This document shows, one piece after another, positions 1-9,078 of a stretch of DNA of 64,000 nt. The number at the start of each line of letters is the position of its first letter. The first letter of the stretch is position 1. A model generated the notes under the pieces. The model was given only the letters and a program-made list of their open reading frames with translations. It did not search any database and was not told the origin of the DNA. The position numbers and the translations under genes were made by a program. Source of the stretch: Desulfobacillus sp041396245 (GTDB taxonomy: Bacteria; Pseudomonadota; Gammaproteobacteria; Burkholderiales; Rhodocyclaceae); contig JAWKYW010000004.1 in NCBI GenBank assembly GCA_041396245.1, forward strand, positions 124,001 to 188,000, given 5' to 3'.

Positions 1-2
1 GC

Positions 3-452
3 GAGGATGTTGCATTTCTGATCGCCAAGCATCTGCGTTCCAATGTAAGGGAACTGGAAGGTGCTTTAAAAAAGGTTTTGGCTTTTGCCCGTTTTCATGG
101 CCGTGAGATCAATCTTGAAGTCGCAAAGGAGGCGCTCAAGGATCTGCTCGGCGCCCATAATCGGCAAATTACCTTTGAGTCCATCCAGAAAACCGTCGCT
201 GAATACTACAAGATCAAAATTTCCGACATGCACTCGAAAAAACGTACGCGCATTGTCGCCCGTCCCCGCCAGATCGCCATGTGGCTGGCCAAGGAATTGA
301 CGCCGGCCAGCCTGCCGGCCATTGGCGAGGCCTTTGGCGGTCGCGATCACACTACCGTGCTTCATGCCTGCCGCACAATTTCCGATCTTCGCCTGAAAGA
401 TACTTCCATCAACCACGATGTTCTGGTTTTGACCCAGGTGCTGAAAGGTTGA
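3..452 (+). CDS. dnaA: Chromosomal replication initiator DnaA, C-terminal part (5' truncated by window edge)
   Basis: The frame is open from the window edge and ends with TGA at 450-452, so about 149 C-terminal residues are present. They cover the end of the AAA+ lid (SNVRELEGAL) and the whole domain IV helix-turn-helix. The DnaA-box-binding signature GGRDHTTV is near the C-terminus, preceded by ARPRQIAMWLAKEL. DnaA binds 9-bp boxes at oriC, opens the duplex and loads the helicase. It is followed by an AT-rich gap with DnaA boxes and then dnaN, the standard order. Identification is secure; the start lies outside the window. Confidence 0.98.
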   Translation, partial: EDVAFLIAKHLRSNVRELEGALKKVLAFARFHGREINLEVAKEALKDLLGAHNRQITFESIQKTVAEYYKIKISDMHSKKRTRIVARPRQIAMWLAKELTPASLPAIGEAFGGRDHTTVLHACRTISDLRLKDTSINHDVLVLTQVLKG

Positions 453-643
453 ATAACTCAATGAGGGATTGTGGATAACTACCTTATTTTCAATGACTGA
501 CTTTTTTATCAACAATTCCCGCACATGATTTCAGTACCCTTTTCCATAATCTTATGTACAATTTAACTATCTGTTTTTATAATATTTTTTAATGTTTTCA
601 ACAGATATGGCCGGTGCACTGTTTACTAGTTGGAGATTTATAT
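453..643. other. dnaA-dnaN intergenic region, candidate part of oriC
   Basis: This 191-bp gap is strikingly AT-rich against its GC-rich surroundings. It holds one perfect DnaA box on the minus strand (TGTGGATAA, 470-478) and two weaker plus-strand boxes, TTATCAACA (506-514) and TTATGTACA (552-560). A T/A-rich block at about 561-600 could act as an unwinding element. The position beside dnaA fits an origin, but the dnaA upstream region is outside the window, so it may be only part of one. GC-skew analysis would settle it. Confidence 0.6.
555..583 (+). promoter_or_regulatory. Putative sigma-70 promoter of dnaN
   Basis: A perfect -10 hexamer TATAAT lies at 578-583, with TGTACA (four of six matches to TTGACA) 17 bases upstream at 555-560. 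The -35 overlaps a weak DnaA box (552-560), so DnaA could influence dnaN transcription. This is inferred from sequence only. Confidence 0.5.
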
Positions 644-1750
644 ATGCTCCTTATTAAAACAAAACGTGACAATCTCCTGATGCCACTGCAATCCGTTTGC
701 GGCATTGTCGAAAAGCGTCACACCCTTCCGATCCTTTCCAATGTCCTGATCGAGAAAAGCGGAGAACAGCTGACCTTGCTTGCAACGGATATCGAGATCC
801 AGATTCGGACGCATGCTGCCGGCGCTGGCGGATCCGAAAAAACAGCGGTAACCGTGGGTGCCAGGAAGTTGCAGGACATTTTGAGATCGCTGCCGGATAG
901 TTCCGAGGTAAGCCTGGAATTGACCGACAAGCGCATGCAGGTCCGTTCCGGGAAAAGCCGTTTCAACCTTCAAACGCTTCCGGCGGAGGACTATCCGCGC
1001 ATTGCCCAAACGGATAGCGAGCAGGTCGGTTTGCAACTGACCCAGAAACAGTTCAAGCGACTGATCGGATTAGTGCAATATTCCATGGCGCAGCAGGACA
1101 TTCGCTATTACCTGAATGGTTTGCTGCTCGTGGTGAAAGGCAACGAGATTCGCGTGGTGGCAACAGACGGCCATCGCCTGGCCTATGCCAGCGAACAGTT
1201 GACGGAAACCCATCCGCATACGGAGGTAATCCTGCCGCGCAAGACCATCATCGAGCTTTCAAAGCTGCTGGCAGATAACGACGATTCCCTCCATATCGGT
1301 CTTTCACCCAATCAGTCCGTCTTCCGATTCGGCGACATCGAACTGGTATCCAAATTGATTGATGGAAAGTTTCCGGATTACGAGCGGGTCATTCCGCAAA
1401 ACCACAACAAGGTCATAACGATAGCGAGAAACGAATTCCTTCAATCCTTGCATCGCGCGGCAATTCTCACCAATGAGAAATTTCGCGGCATCCGGGTCGT
1501 CCTTGCGCCCGGCAGCCTGAAAATCATCAGCAGCAATGCCGACCAGGAAGAAGCCCAGGAAGAACTCGAGATTGCCTATGATGCCGAGGCCCTCGATATC
1601 GGTTTCAACGTCACCTATCTGCTGGATGTCCTGAACAACGTATCCAACGAAGAAATCGAAATTCGATTGGCCGATGCCAATTCGAGCGCGCTGATCACCC
1701 TGCCAGGCAACGATCATTTCAAATACGTCGTCATGCCAATGCGTATCTGA
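644..1750 (+). CDS. dnaN: DNA polymerase III sliding clamp (beta subunit)
   Basis: The 368-residue protein has the usual clamp length. It forms the ring-shaped homodimer that tethers DNA polymerase III to DNA. The ATG at 644 was chosen because the family N-terminus MLLIKTKRDNLLMPLQ begins there and a TGGAGA ribosome-binding site lies about 8 bases upstream; an in-frame start at 614 only adds non-conserved residues. The conserved HTLPILSN segment and the C-terminal VVMPMRI ending are present. It sits between dnaA and gyrB and probably has its own promoter in the AT-rich gap. Confidence 0.98.
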   Translation: MLLIKTKRDNLLMPLQSVCGIVEKRHTLPILSNVLIEKSGEQLTLLATDIEIQIRTHAAGAGGSEKTAVTVGARKLQDILRSLPDSSEVSLELTDKRMQVRSGKSRFNLQTLPAEDYPRIAQTDSEQVGLQLTQKQFKRLIGLVQYSMAQQDIRYYLNGLLLVVKGNEIRVVATDGHRLAYASEQLTETHPHTEVILPRKTIIELSKLLADNDDSLHIGLSPNQSVFRFGDIELVSKLIDGKFPDYERVIPQNHNKVITIARNEFLQSLHRAAILTNEKFRGIRVVLAPGSLKIISSNADQEEAQEELEIAYDAEALDIGFNVTYLLDVLNNVSNEEIEIRLADANSSALITLPGNDHFKYVVMPMRI

Positions 1751-1773
1751 AGCACCTTAGGAGCAAGCAATTG

Positions 1774-4209
1774 ATGGCCGAGAACAGCAAGGACGGCAAC
1801 ACCACCCAGGACAGCAACGACATCTACGATTCCTCCAGCATCAAGATCCTCAAGGGACTGGAAGCCGTCAGGAAGCGTCCGGGCATGTATATCGGCGACA
1901 CGTCCGATGGCACCGGACTTCATCATATGGTGTTCGAAGTGGTCGACAATGCCATCGACGAGGCGCTGGCCGGTCATTGTGACGATATCGTCGTTACCAT
2001 ACACCCCGACAATTCGATCTCGGTGACCGACAACGGTCGCGGCATACCTACCGATGTCAAGGAAGAGGACGAGGAGAAAAGGTCGGCGGCTGAAATAGTC
2101 ATGACCGAACTCCATGCGGGCGGAAAATTCGACGCCAATTCCTACAAGGTGTCCGGAGGACTGCACGGGGTCGGCGTTTCGGTAGTGAACGCGCTCTCGG
2201 AGTGGCTTCGGCTCACCATCCGTCGAAACGGCAAGAAGCACACCATGGAGTTTCGGGACGGCGTTGCGGTCGAACCGCTCAAGGCGGTCGGGACGACGGA
2301 AAGGCGCGGCACGGAAGTTCATTTCCTCGCCTCGATTGCAACCTTCGGCAATATCGAATACCACTACGACATACTCGCCAAGCGCCTGCGTGAATTGTCT
2401 TTCCTCAACAACGGCGTCAAAATCAGACTGGTCGACCAGCGCAACGGCAAGGAGGAGAACTTCGCCTATGCGGGTGGTGTCAGGGGATTCGTCGAATACA
2501 TCAATCGCACCAAGTCCGTCCTGCACGGAAACATCTTCCACTCCGTCGGGCAAAAGGACGGCATCACGGTGGAAATATCGATGCAGTGGAACGATTCCTA
2601 CCAGGAACAGGTGCTGTGCTTTACCAACAACATTCCCCAGAAGGATGGCGGCACGCACTTGACCGGCTTGCGCGCGGCAATGACGCGCGTCATCAACAAG
2701 TACATCGAGGACAACGAACTGGCGAAGAGGGCGCGGGTCGAGACAACCGGCGACGACATGCGTGAAGGCCTCGCCTGCGTCCTGTCCGTCAAGGTGCCCG
2801 AGCCCAAGTTTTCCTCACAAACCAAGGAGAAGCTTGTCTCCTCCGAAGTTCGCCCCGTGGTCGAGGAAATTGTCGGCCAGAAGCTTGCCGAATTCCTCCT
2901 CGAAAAGCCCGCCGATGCGAAAATCATCACCGGAAAGATCATCGATGCGGCACGCGCACGCGAGGCGGCGCGCAAGGCGCGCGAGATGACGCGGCGGAAG
3001 GGCGTACTCGACGGCATCGGGCTTCCCGGCAAGCTGGCGGATTGCCAGGAGAAGGACCCGTCCCAGTGCGAGCTTTACCTTGTCGAGGGCGATTCGGCCG
3101 GAGGCTCCGCCAAACAGGGCAGGGATCGCAAGTTTCAGGCGATCCTTCCGCTCAAGGGAAAAATTCTCAACGTCGAGAAGGCCCGCTTCGACAAGCTGCT
3201 GTCCTCCCAGGAAATCGTCACGCTCATCACGGCACTCGGCACCGGCATCGGCAAGGGCGAAGATTACAAACCGGAGAAACTGCGCTACCACCGAATCATC
3301 ATCATGACCGACGCGGATGTCGATGGCTCGCACATTCGCACACTCCTGCTGACCTTCTTCTACCGCCAGATGCCGGAACTGGTCGAGCGCGGCCACATCT
3401 ATATCGCCCAGCCCCCCCTCTACAAAATCAAGCACGGCAAGAGCGAGCGCTACATCAAGGATGATTTCGAACTGAACCAGCATCTCCTCCGCCTGGCCCT
3501 CGAAGATGCGGAGCTGACACCGAGGGAAGGCGCCGCCGCGCTGCGCGGAGAGGGGCTGGCCGAGCTGGCGCGATCCTATCTGCTGTCCGGGGCGGTCATT
3601 ACGCGCCTGGGCGGCTTCATCGACAACGAGGTGCTGCATGCCCTGCTTGCCCACGGCATAGAAATCAATCTCGACGACGAGGCCGCCGCGCGCCGTTCGG
3701 CCGAAAGCCTGTCCGCCCGGCTGCCGACCGAAATCGAAGTCGTGGCGCGCTTCGACGACAAGACGGAACGCTGGCAGCTCTACGTCGAAAAGATGCTCCA
3801 CGGCAATCGCAAGACGGGTGTCATCGACGAGGAATTTTTGCTTTCGGGCGACTACCAGCAGATACGCCACACCGCGCAACTGGTGTCTGGTCTTGTCGGC
3901 ACCAATGCCGTCATGCGCCGCGGCGAAAAATCCCAGGCGGTCGGGAGCTTCGCCGAGGCCATGGCCTGGCTGCTGGCGGAAGTCGAAAGAGGCCTTTCCA
4001 AGCAGCGCTACAAGGGTCTGGGCGAAATGAATCCGGAACAACTGTGGGAAACGACCATGGATCCCTCGACGCGCCGCCTGCTCAAGGTACAGATCGATGA
4101 TGCCATCGCCGCCGACGAGATCTTCACAACGCTCATGGGCGACAACGTCGAGCCGCGCCGCGCCTTCATCGAGAGCAACGCGCTTTACGCCCGCAACATC
4201 GACGTCTGA
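1774..4209 (+). CDS. gyrB: DNA gyrase subunit B
   Basis: The 811-residue ATPase subunit of type II topoisomerase introduces negative supercoils together with GyrA. Visible features in order are the GHKL ATPase (EVVDNAIDEALAG, then DNGRGIP and GGLHGVGVSVVNAL), the transducer domain, and the TOPRIM segment with EGDSAGGSAKQGR and TDADVDGSHIRTLLLTF. The C-terminal RRAFIESNALYARNIDV is typical. The ATG at 1774 follows an AGGAG at 1759-1763; a TTG one codon upstream is also possible. Its stop overlaps the next start by one base, so the two may be co-translated. Confidence 0.98.
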   Translation: MAENSKDGNTTQDSNDIYDSSSIKILKGLEAVRKRPGMYIGDTSDGTGLHHMVFEVVDNAIDEALAGHCDDIVVTIHPDNSISVTDNGRGIPTDVKEEDEEKRSAAEIVMTELHAGGKFDANSYKVSGGLHGVGVSVVNALSEWLRLTIRRNGKKHTMEFRDGVAVEPLKAVGTTERRGTEVHFLASIATFGNIEYHYDILAKRLRELSFLNNGVKIRLVDQRNGKEENFAYAGGVRGFVEYINRTKSVLHGNIFHSVGQKDGITVEISMQWNDSYQEQVLCFTNNIPQKDGGTHLTGLRAAMTRVINKYIEDNELAKRARVETTGDDMREGLACVLSVKVPEPKFSSQTKEKLVSSEVRPVVEEIVGQKLAEFLLEKPADAKIITGKIIDAARAREAARKAREMTRRKGVLDGIGLPGKLADCQEKDPSQCELYLVEGDSAGGSAKQGRDRKFQAILPLKGKILNVEKARFDKLLSSQEIVTLITALGTGIGKGEDYKPEKLRYHRIIIMTDADVDGSHIRTLLLTFFYRQMPELVERGHIYIAQPPLYKIKHGKSERYIKDDFELNQHLLRLALEDAELTPREGAAALRGEGLAELARSYLLSGAVITRLGGFIDNEVLHALLAHGIEINLDDEAAARRSAESLSARLPTEIEVVARFDDKTERWQLYVEKMLHGNRKTGVIDEEFLLSGDYQQIRHTAQLVSGLVGTNAVMRRGEKSQAVGSFAEAMAWLLAEVERGLSKQRYKGLGEMNPEQLWETTMDPSTRRLLKVQIDDAIAADEIFTTLMGDNVEPRRAFIESNALYARNIDV

Positions 4210-4847
4210 TGGAATTCCGCGTAATCCCCGTGACGCCGTTCCAGCAGAATTGTTCGTTGCTATGGTGCGAGCAGACCCGGAAGGCGGCCGTAGTCGATCC
4301 AGGTGGTGACCTGGACGATATTCAAGCCGCCGTTTCCCGTTTCGGCGTCGAGGTTGAAAAGATCCTGCTTACCCACGGCCATATCGACCATGCCGGCGGG
4401 ACGGCGGAGTTGAAACGCAGGCTTGGCGTGCCCGTTGAGGGGCCGCAGCGCGAGGAAGCATTCTGGATCGGACAGCTGCCGCAACAGAGCCAGATGTTCG
4501 GCTTTCCGCCTGCCGAAGCCTTCGTGCCGGACCGCTGGCTCGAGGATGGCGATGTCGTGACCTTCGGCGAGGTCAGGCTGGAAGTAATCCACACACCCGG
4601 GCATACGCCCGGACACGTCGTCTTCTTCGACCGCCATTCCCGCATTGCCGTGGTCGGCGACGTGATTTTCCAGGGATCGATTGGCCGCACGGATTTTCCG
4701 CGCGGCGATCACGACACCCTGATCCGTTCCATTCGTGACAAGCTGTGGCCGCTCGGCGACGACGTGACCTTCATTCCTGGCCATGGCCCCCTGTCGACCT
4801 TCGGCGACGAGCGGGAAAGCAATCCCTTCGTTGGCGATTTCGTCTGA
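4209..4847 (+). CDS. MBL-fold metallo-hydrolase, glyoxalase II-like (YcbL type)
   Basis: The 212-residue protein has the metallo-beta-lactamase zinc motif THGHIDH. Later metal ligands lie in HTPGHTPGH, VVGDVIF and PGHGP. The compact length without a C-terminal substrate-binding extension fits the YcbL-type glyoxalase II-like hydrolases, which cleave thioesters such as S-lactoylglutathione; the actual substrate here is unknown. It starts on the last base of the gyrB stop codon (TGATG overlap). It ends directly against the convergent topB stop with no spacer. Confidence 0.85.
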   Translation: MEFRVIPVTPFQQNCSLLWCEQTRKAAVVDPGGDLDDIQAAVSRFGVEVEKILLTHGHIDHAGGTAELKRRLGVPVEGPQREEAFWIGQLPQQSQMFGFPPAEAFVPDRWLEDGDVVTFGEVRLEVIHTPGHTPGHVVFFDRHSRIAVVGDVIFQGSIGRTDFPRGDHDTLIRSIRDKLWPLGDDVTFIPGHGPLSTFGDERESNPFVGDFV

Positions 4848-7400
4848 CTATTTCCTGGCGGTTTTCTTCCTGGCGGGCGCCTTTGCCGCCGTCCTGGCCC
4901 GACTGACTTTTGCCGGAGCCGCGTCGGGCTCTTCCGGAGTCTTCTTGGCGCCCGCCTTGGGCGCGCGCGGCTCGAATTCGAAGCCGACCTTGCCGTCGCC
5001 GCCCCTGACCAGGTAAGCGGAAAACTTGCGGCGGGTCTTGTTCGAAATGAAGCCCCTCAGAAGATCCGTGCGCCCGCCGGTGAGCAGCTTGGTCATCTGC
5101 TCCCGTTCCACCGGCTGCTGCAGGATGATCTTGCCGGAGCGGAAATCGCAGGATTTTTCGGGGCCGACAGACTTTTCGCAAACGTAGGCCATGCCGTGTT
5201 CGTAGACCCGCTTGCCGCACTTCGGGCATTTGCCCAGCGGCTCCTGGCCGCTGAAATCGATGGCTTCACCGTCGGCCTCGCCGGCGCCCCCCTGGCCGAA
5301 GTCGAACTCCGGCTGGTGCTCGGCGTTGAGGCGGATCATGGCGGCGAAGGGCCGCCCCATCTTGCTGCGAAAGCCCTGCAGGGGGCCGACGACACCCTTG
5401 GAAAGCAGTTCGTCGACCTCTTCCGGTTCGTACTGGCGACCGGCGACCACCTTCCATAGCGCGTAGCCGCATTTCTTGCACTGGAACTTCTTGTAGTTTT
5501 CCTGGATGACGCCGCCGCATTTCGGGCAGGGCGTGTTCAGGGTGCTGAAGACCTCCTCGGGGATTTCGCCGTGCTTGATGCGGTCCACCATCTCGCGCGT
5601 CTGCTCGACGATGTGGCCCATGAACTCGTCGCGGCCCAGCTCGCCGTGTTCCATCTGCTTCAGCTTGTATTCCCAGTTGCCGGTGAGTTCCGGCGAGTGC
5701 AGCTCGTCGATGCCGAGCGTGGACAAGGCCACCATGAGCGAGAAGGCCTTGGCCGTCGGCTGCAGCTCGCGGCCGTTGCGATGCACGTATTCTTCATGGA
5801 GGAGGCCCTCGATGGTGGCCGCGCGCGTGGCGGGCGTGCCCAGGCCGCGCGCCGACATGGCCTCGCGCAGCTCCTCTTCCTCGATCAGCTTGCCCGCACC
5901 TTCCATGGCGGTGAGCAGCGTCGCTTCCGTGAAGCGGGCCGGCGGTTTGGTCTGGTTGGCCTTGACCTCGACGTCGTTGGCCCAGACGCGCTCCTTCGGT
6001 TGCACGGGCGCCAGTTGCGGCGACTCGTCGTCGCCCTGCGCCTCCTTGCCGTAGATGGCGAGCCAGCCGGCGGCCACCAGCACCTTGCCTTCCGACCTGA
6101 ACGGCTCTCCCTCCACGCGGGTGATGCGCGTCGTCACGTTGTATTCCGCCGCCGGGAAGAAAATGGCAAGAAAGCGCCGGGTGACGAGGTCGTAGAGCTT
6201 CTGTTCGGCTTCCGAGAGGTTCTTCGGAGTCGCTCCGGTCGGAATGATGGCAAAGTGATCGGAAACCTTGGCGCCATTGAAGATGCGTTTGTTCGGATGG
6301 ACCCAGCCGCCCTTGAGGATCTGGCCGGCAAAGCCCGCATGGGGCGTTCCGGAAAAGCTCTTCAAGGTATCTTTCACCGTTCCGATGTAGTCTTCCGGCA
6401 GATAGCGCGAGTCGGTTCGCGGATAGGTCAGTACCTTGTGTTTCTCGTACAGGGCCTGTGCCAGTCCAAGCGTGTTCTTGGCGGAAAAGCCGAAACGGCC
6501 GTTGGCCTCCCGCTGCAGGGAGGTCAGGTCGAACAGCAGCGGCGGCATCTGCGTCGTCGGCTTGCTCTCTTCCTCCACCGTGCCCGGCTTGCCGAGGCAC
6601 TTCCTGCGGATCGCTTCGGCACGTTTGGCATCCCAAAGGCGTTCAGGCCTGGCGTGCTCATCCTCCGACTTGCCGAACTTCTCGTCGAACCAGCGACCGC
6701 GATAGCTGCCGGCGACTGCAGCGAATTCGGCCTCCACCTCCCAGTAGTCGCGCGGCCGGTGCGCGCGGATGCGCTCCTCGCGCTCGACCAGGATGGCCAG
6801 CGTCGGCGTCTGCACGCGCCCCACAGGCGTCTTGTGAAAGCCGCCCTCCTTCGAGTTGAAGGCGGTCATGGCGCGCGTGCCGTTGATGCCGATCAGCCAG
6901 TCGGCTTCGGAGCGGCACCGCGCGGCGTCGGCCAGCGGTCGCATTTCCATGTCCGAGCGCAGGTGGGCGAAGCCTTCGCGGATCGCGTTCTGCGTCATCG
7001 ACTGCAGCCAAAGGCGGCGGATCGGCTTGTCGGTCCTGGCGTGCTGCACCAGGTAGCGGAAGATCAATTCGCCTTCGCGTCCCGCGTCGCAGGCATTGAT
7101 GAGACCCCCGACGTCCTTGCGCTTGATCAGTCGCGCCAAAAGCTTGAGGCGATCTCCGGTCTTCTCGATCGGATTGAGGGCGAAATGCGGCGGGATCACC
7201 GGCAGGTGGGCGAAGGACCACTTGCCGCGCTTGACTTCGTATTCCTCCGGTACCGTCAGCTCGAGCAGGTGGCCAATGGCCGATGACAGCACGAAGTCAT
7301 CGTTCTCGAAGTATTCGCCTTGCTTGCTGAAACCGCCCAGGGCCCTGGCAATGTCCTGGGCGACAGAAGGTTTCTCGGCAATGATCAGCTGTTTGCTCAT
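4848..7400 (-). CDS. topB: DNA topoisomerase III
   Basis: The 850-residue type IA topoisomerase relaxes and decatenates DNA. The N-terminal TOPRIM domain begins MSKQLIIAEKPSVAQDIARAL and carries NACDAGREGE. The catalytic tyrosine lies in TYPRTDSRYL at about residue 326. Two C-terminal zinc-ribbon modules follow (CPKCGG with CKKCG, and CPKCGK with a later Cys pair), then a Lys/Ala/Pro-rich basic tail. The tail contains a copy of the dispersed 24-bp repeat, read as KVSRARTA from about residue 831. It is the last gene of the minus-strand run lysM-dprA-smg-topB. Confidence 0.95.
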   Translation of the reverse strand: MSKQLIIAEKPSVAQDIARALGGFSKQGEYFENDDFVLSSAIGHLLELTVPEEYEVKRGKWSFAHLPVIPPHFALNPIEKTGDRLKLLARLIKRKDVGGLINACDAGREGELIFRYLVQHARTDKPIRRLWLQSMTQNAIREGFAHLRSDMEMRPLADAARCRSEADWLIGINGTRAMTAFNSKEGGFHKTPVGRVQTPTLAILVEREERIRAHRPRDYWEVEAEFAAVAGSYRGRWFDEKFGKSEDEHARPERLWDAKRAEAIRRKCLGKPGTVEEESKPTTQMPPLLFDLTSLQREANGRFGFSAKNTLGLAQALYEKHKVLTYPRTDSRYLPEDYIGTVKDTLKSFSGTPHAGFAGQILKGGWVHPNKRIFNGAKVSDHFAIIPTGATPKNLSEAEQKLYDLVTRRFLAIFFPAAEYNVTTRITRVEGEPFRSEGKVLVAAGWLAIYGKEAQGDDESPQLAPVQPKERVWANDVEVKANQTKPPARFTEATLLTAMEGAGKLIEEEELREAMSARGLGTPATRAATIEGLLHEEYVHRNGRELQPTAKAFSLMVALSTLGIDELHSPELTGNWEYKLKQMEHGELGRDEFMGHIVEQTREMVDRIKHGEIPEEVFSTLNTPCPKCGGVIQENYKKFQCKKCGYALWKVVAGRQYEPEEVDELLSKGVVGPLQGFRSKMGRPFAAMIRLNAEHQPEFDFGQGGAGEADGEAIDFSGQEPLGKCPKCGKRVYEHGMAYVCEKSVGPEKSCDFRSGKIILQQPVEREQMTKLLTGGRTDLLRGFISNKTRRKFSAYLVRGGDGKVGFEFEPRAPKAGAKKTPEEPDAAPAKVSRARTAAKAPARKKTARK
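4887..4910 (+). repeat. 24-bp bipartite repeat, copy 1 (in topB tail)
   Basis: Exact left half CGCCGT, spacer CCTGGCCCGA, exact right half CTGACTTT. It lies antisense in the topB basic tail, where it encodes KVSRARTA on the gene strand. Confidence 0.85.
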
Positions 7401-7497
7401 ACGGTCCGGTGGCGCGAGACGGTGCTGCCGTCATGGCGTGGAAAGGGCGGGATGATAAGGATTGTGCAGCGGACTGGCAAGCGGAGGCGGGTTGCGC

Positions 7498-7956
7498 TCA
7501 ATGAAGATAGCGCGATTCGCTTCCCGACAGCAGCTCCTCCAGGATGAGCGAGTCCATCCTTTGCTGCTGGCTCCACAGCACCATCAGGACGATGATCTTC
7601 AGCCTGGACAGCGATACGGCGCGGTCCGACAGGGCCATTGCCCGCTCGAGGATCAGTTCCCGCGTCAGTGGATTCAGCACGCCGGCGCTTTCCAGGAAAA
7701 CCAGAAAGCCGCGGCACTCCGTGTCGAGTCTGGCCAGCTCTTCCTGGCCGAAGCAGCGTACCGAATCGTTTTCGGGCGTGATCGCGGGCAGGCTGTCGAC
7801 GCCGGCCTCCTGCAGGCCGTCGAGCCATTGCAGGGCCTCGCTGATTTCCTCTTCCTCGAAGCCGGCAGCGGACAGCTTCAGGGCGAGTTGCTCGGGTTCG
7901 GGATAGGCGTCGGCGTGAAAGAAGTTTTCGAAGAGATAGACAAGTATGTCGAACAT
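7498..7956 (-). CDS. smg: Smg family protein (DUF494)
   Basis: The 152-residue protein begins MFDILVYLFENFF, the conserved N-terminus of the Smg/DUF494 family, which is regularly found next to dprA and topB in proteobacteria. The middle is acidic (EEEEISEALQWLDGL) and the C-terminus has the conserved LKIIVLMVLWSQQ segment. Molecular function is not established. The start at 7956 matches the family. An alternative ATG at 7980 would overlap the dprA stop by four bases and add eight residues; neither has a clear ribosome-binding site. Confidence 0.85.
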   Translation of the reverse strand: MFDILVYLFENFFHADAYPEPEQLALKLSAAGFEEEEISEALQWLDGLQEAGVDSLPAITPENDSVRCFGQEELARLDTECRGFLVFLESAGVLNPLTRELILERAMALSDRAVSLSRLKIIVLMVLWSQQQRMDSLILEELLSGSESRYLH

Positions 7957-7976
7957 GGCGGCGTCGTGTCGTCTGT

Positions 7977-9062
7977 TCATGGGCCGATGCGCTGGAACCG
8001 TCCTCCCGGCAGGTTGGCGATCAGGCCGGCCAGTTCCATTTGCAACAGGATGGCGTATAGCCTCTCGGCCGTCAAGCCGGATCGCAAGGCCAGCGTATCG
8101 ATATCGCAGGGTTCGAAGCCGATGCAATCGAGCAGCCTTGCCGTTTCCGCATCCCGGGCCGGTACGGCAGGAGCTGTTTCACCGGCGACGGCCAGGCCCA
8201 GCTCGTCCAGGATGTCCCTTGCGTCATCCACCAGTTTGGCGCCCTGCTTGATCAGCTTGTGGCAGCCCTTCGACAGGGGAGAATGGATGGAGCCCGGAAT
8301 GGCGAATACGTCGCGCCCCTGTTCTCCGGCCAGCCTGGCCGTGATGAGCGAGCCACTGCGTTCCGCCGCCTCGACCACCAGGCAGCCGAGCGACAGTCCG
8401 GAAATGATGCGGTTGCGACGCGGGAAGTTCTCTTTCAGCGCCGGCGTGCCGAGCGGGAACTCGCTGACGATGGCACCGGCGGCCGCGATGTCGCGCGCCA
8501 GCGCCTGGTTGCGCGCCGGGTAGACGCGGTCGATGCCGGTGCCGATGACGGCGACGGTGGCACTCCTGCCGCACAGGCCGCCGCGATGGGCGGCCGCATC
8601 GATGCCGAGCGCCAGGCCGCTGACGATGGTGAGGCCGGCGTCGGACAGGGCGGTGGCAAAGGCCTCCGCGTTGGCCTCGCCCTGTGGCGTCGCGTTGCGC
8701 GATCCGACGATGGCCAGGGCGGGAGCGTTCAGCAATTCGGCGCGGCCCTTGACATAGAGCACCGTGGGCGGATCCGGCGCATCGAGCAGGCGTTGCGGAT
8801 AGGCCGCATCCGCCAGCGTCAGGATGACGTTGCCGGGCACGGCGGCCCAGGCCAGCGCCGCTTCGATCCGGTCCTGCGCGTCGTGGGAAAGGAGCCGCTC
8901 GGTCTGCCTGAAGGGGATCACGCGCGCCAGCGCTGTTGCACTGGCGGCGAATATGCTGCCGGGGAGGCCGAATTCAGAGAGCAACGCGCGTTGCGTTTCG
9001 CCGCCGATGCCCGGCACCAGCGTCAGCCGCAGCCAGTCGGCGAGTTCGCCGTCAACCGGCAT
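7977..9062 (-). CDS. dprA: DNA-processing protein DprA
   Basis: The 361-residue protein carries the DprA Rossmann core: IVGSRNATPQGEANAEAFA, then VSGLALGIDAAAH, and later IPGSIHSPLSKGCHKLIKQGA. A C-terminal winged-helix DML1-like segment follows (ALRSGLTAERLYAILLQMELAGLI). DprA loads RecA onto incoming single-stranded DNA during natural transformation and is also widely conserved in species not shown to be competent. It lies between the LysM protein and smg in a compact minus-strand operon. Confidence 0.95.
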   Translation of the reverse strand: MPVDGELADWLRLTLVPGIGGETQRALLSEFGLPGSIFAASATALARVIPFRQTERLLSHDAQDRIEAALAWAAVPGNVILTLADAAYPQRLLDAPDPPTVLYVKGRAELLNAPALAIVGSRNATPQGEANAEAFATALSDAGLTIVSGLALGIDAAAHRGGLCGRSATVAVIGTGIDRVYPARNQALARDIAAAGAIVSEFPLGTPALKENFPRRNRIISGLSLGCLVVEAAERSGSLITARLAGEQGRDVFAIPGSIHSPLSKGCHKLIKQGAKLVDDARDILDELGLAVAGETAPAVPARDAETARLLDCIGFEPCDIDTLALRSGLTAERLYAILLQMELAGLIANLPGGRFQRIGP

Positions 9063-9078
9063 GCGGCGCCCCGGGCGG

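Noticed and set aside
497..504. CTGACTTT in the dnaA-dnaN gap as a copy of the 24-bp word
   Set aside because: The 15 bases to its left have no resemblance to the left half, and the region is AT-rich, where the octamer can occur by chance.
5571..7286. A 571-codon open frame on the plus strand opposite topB
   Set aside because: It is the antisense shadow of a strongly conserved topoisomerase gene in GC-rich DNA and shows no domain of its own.
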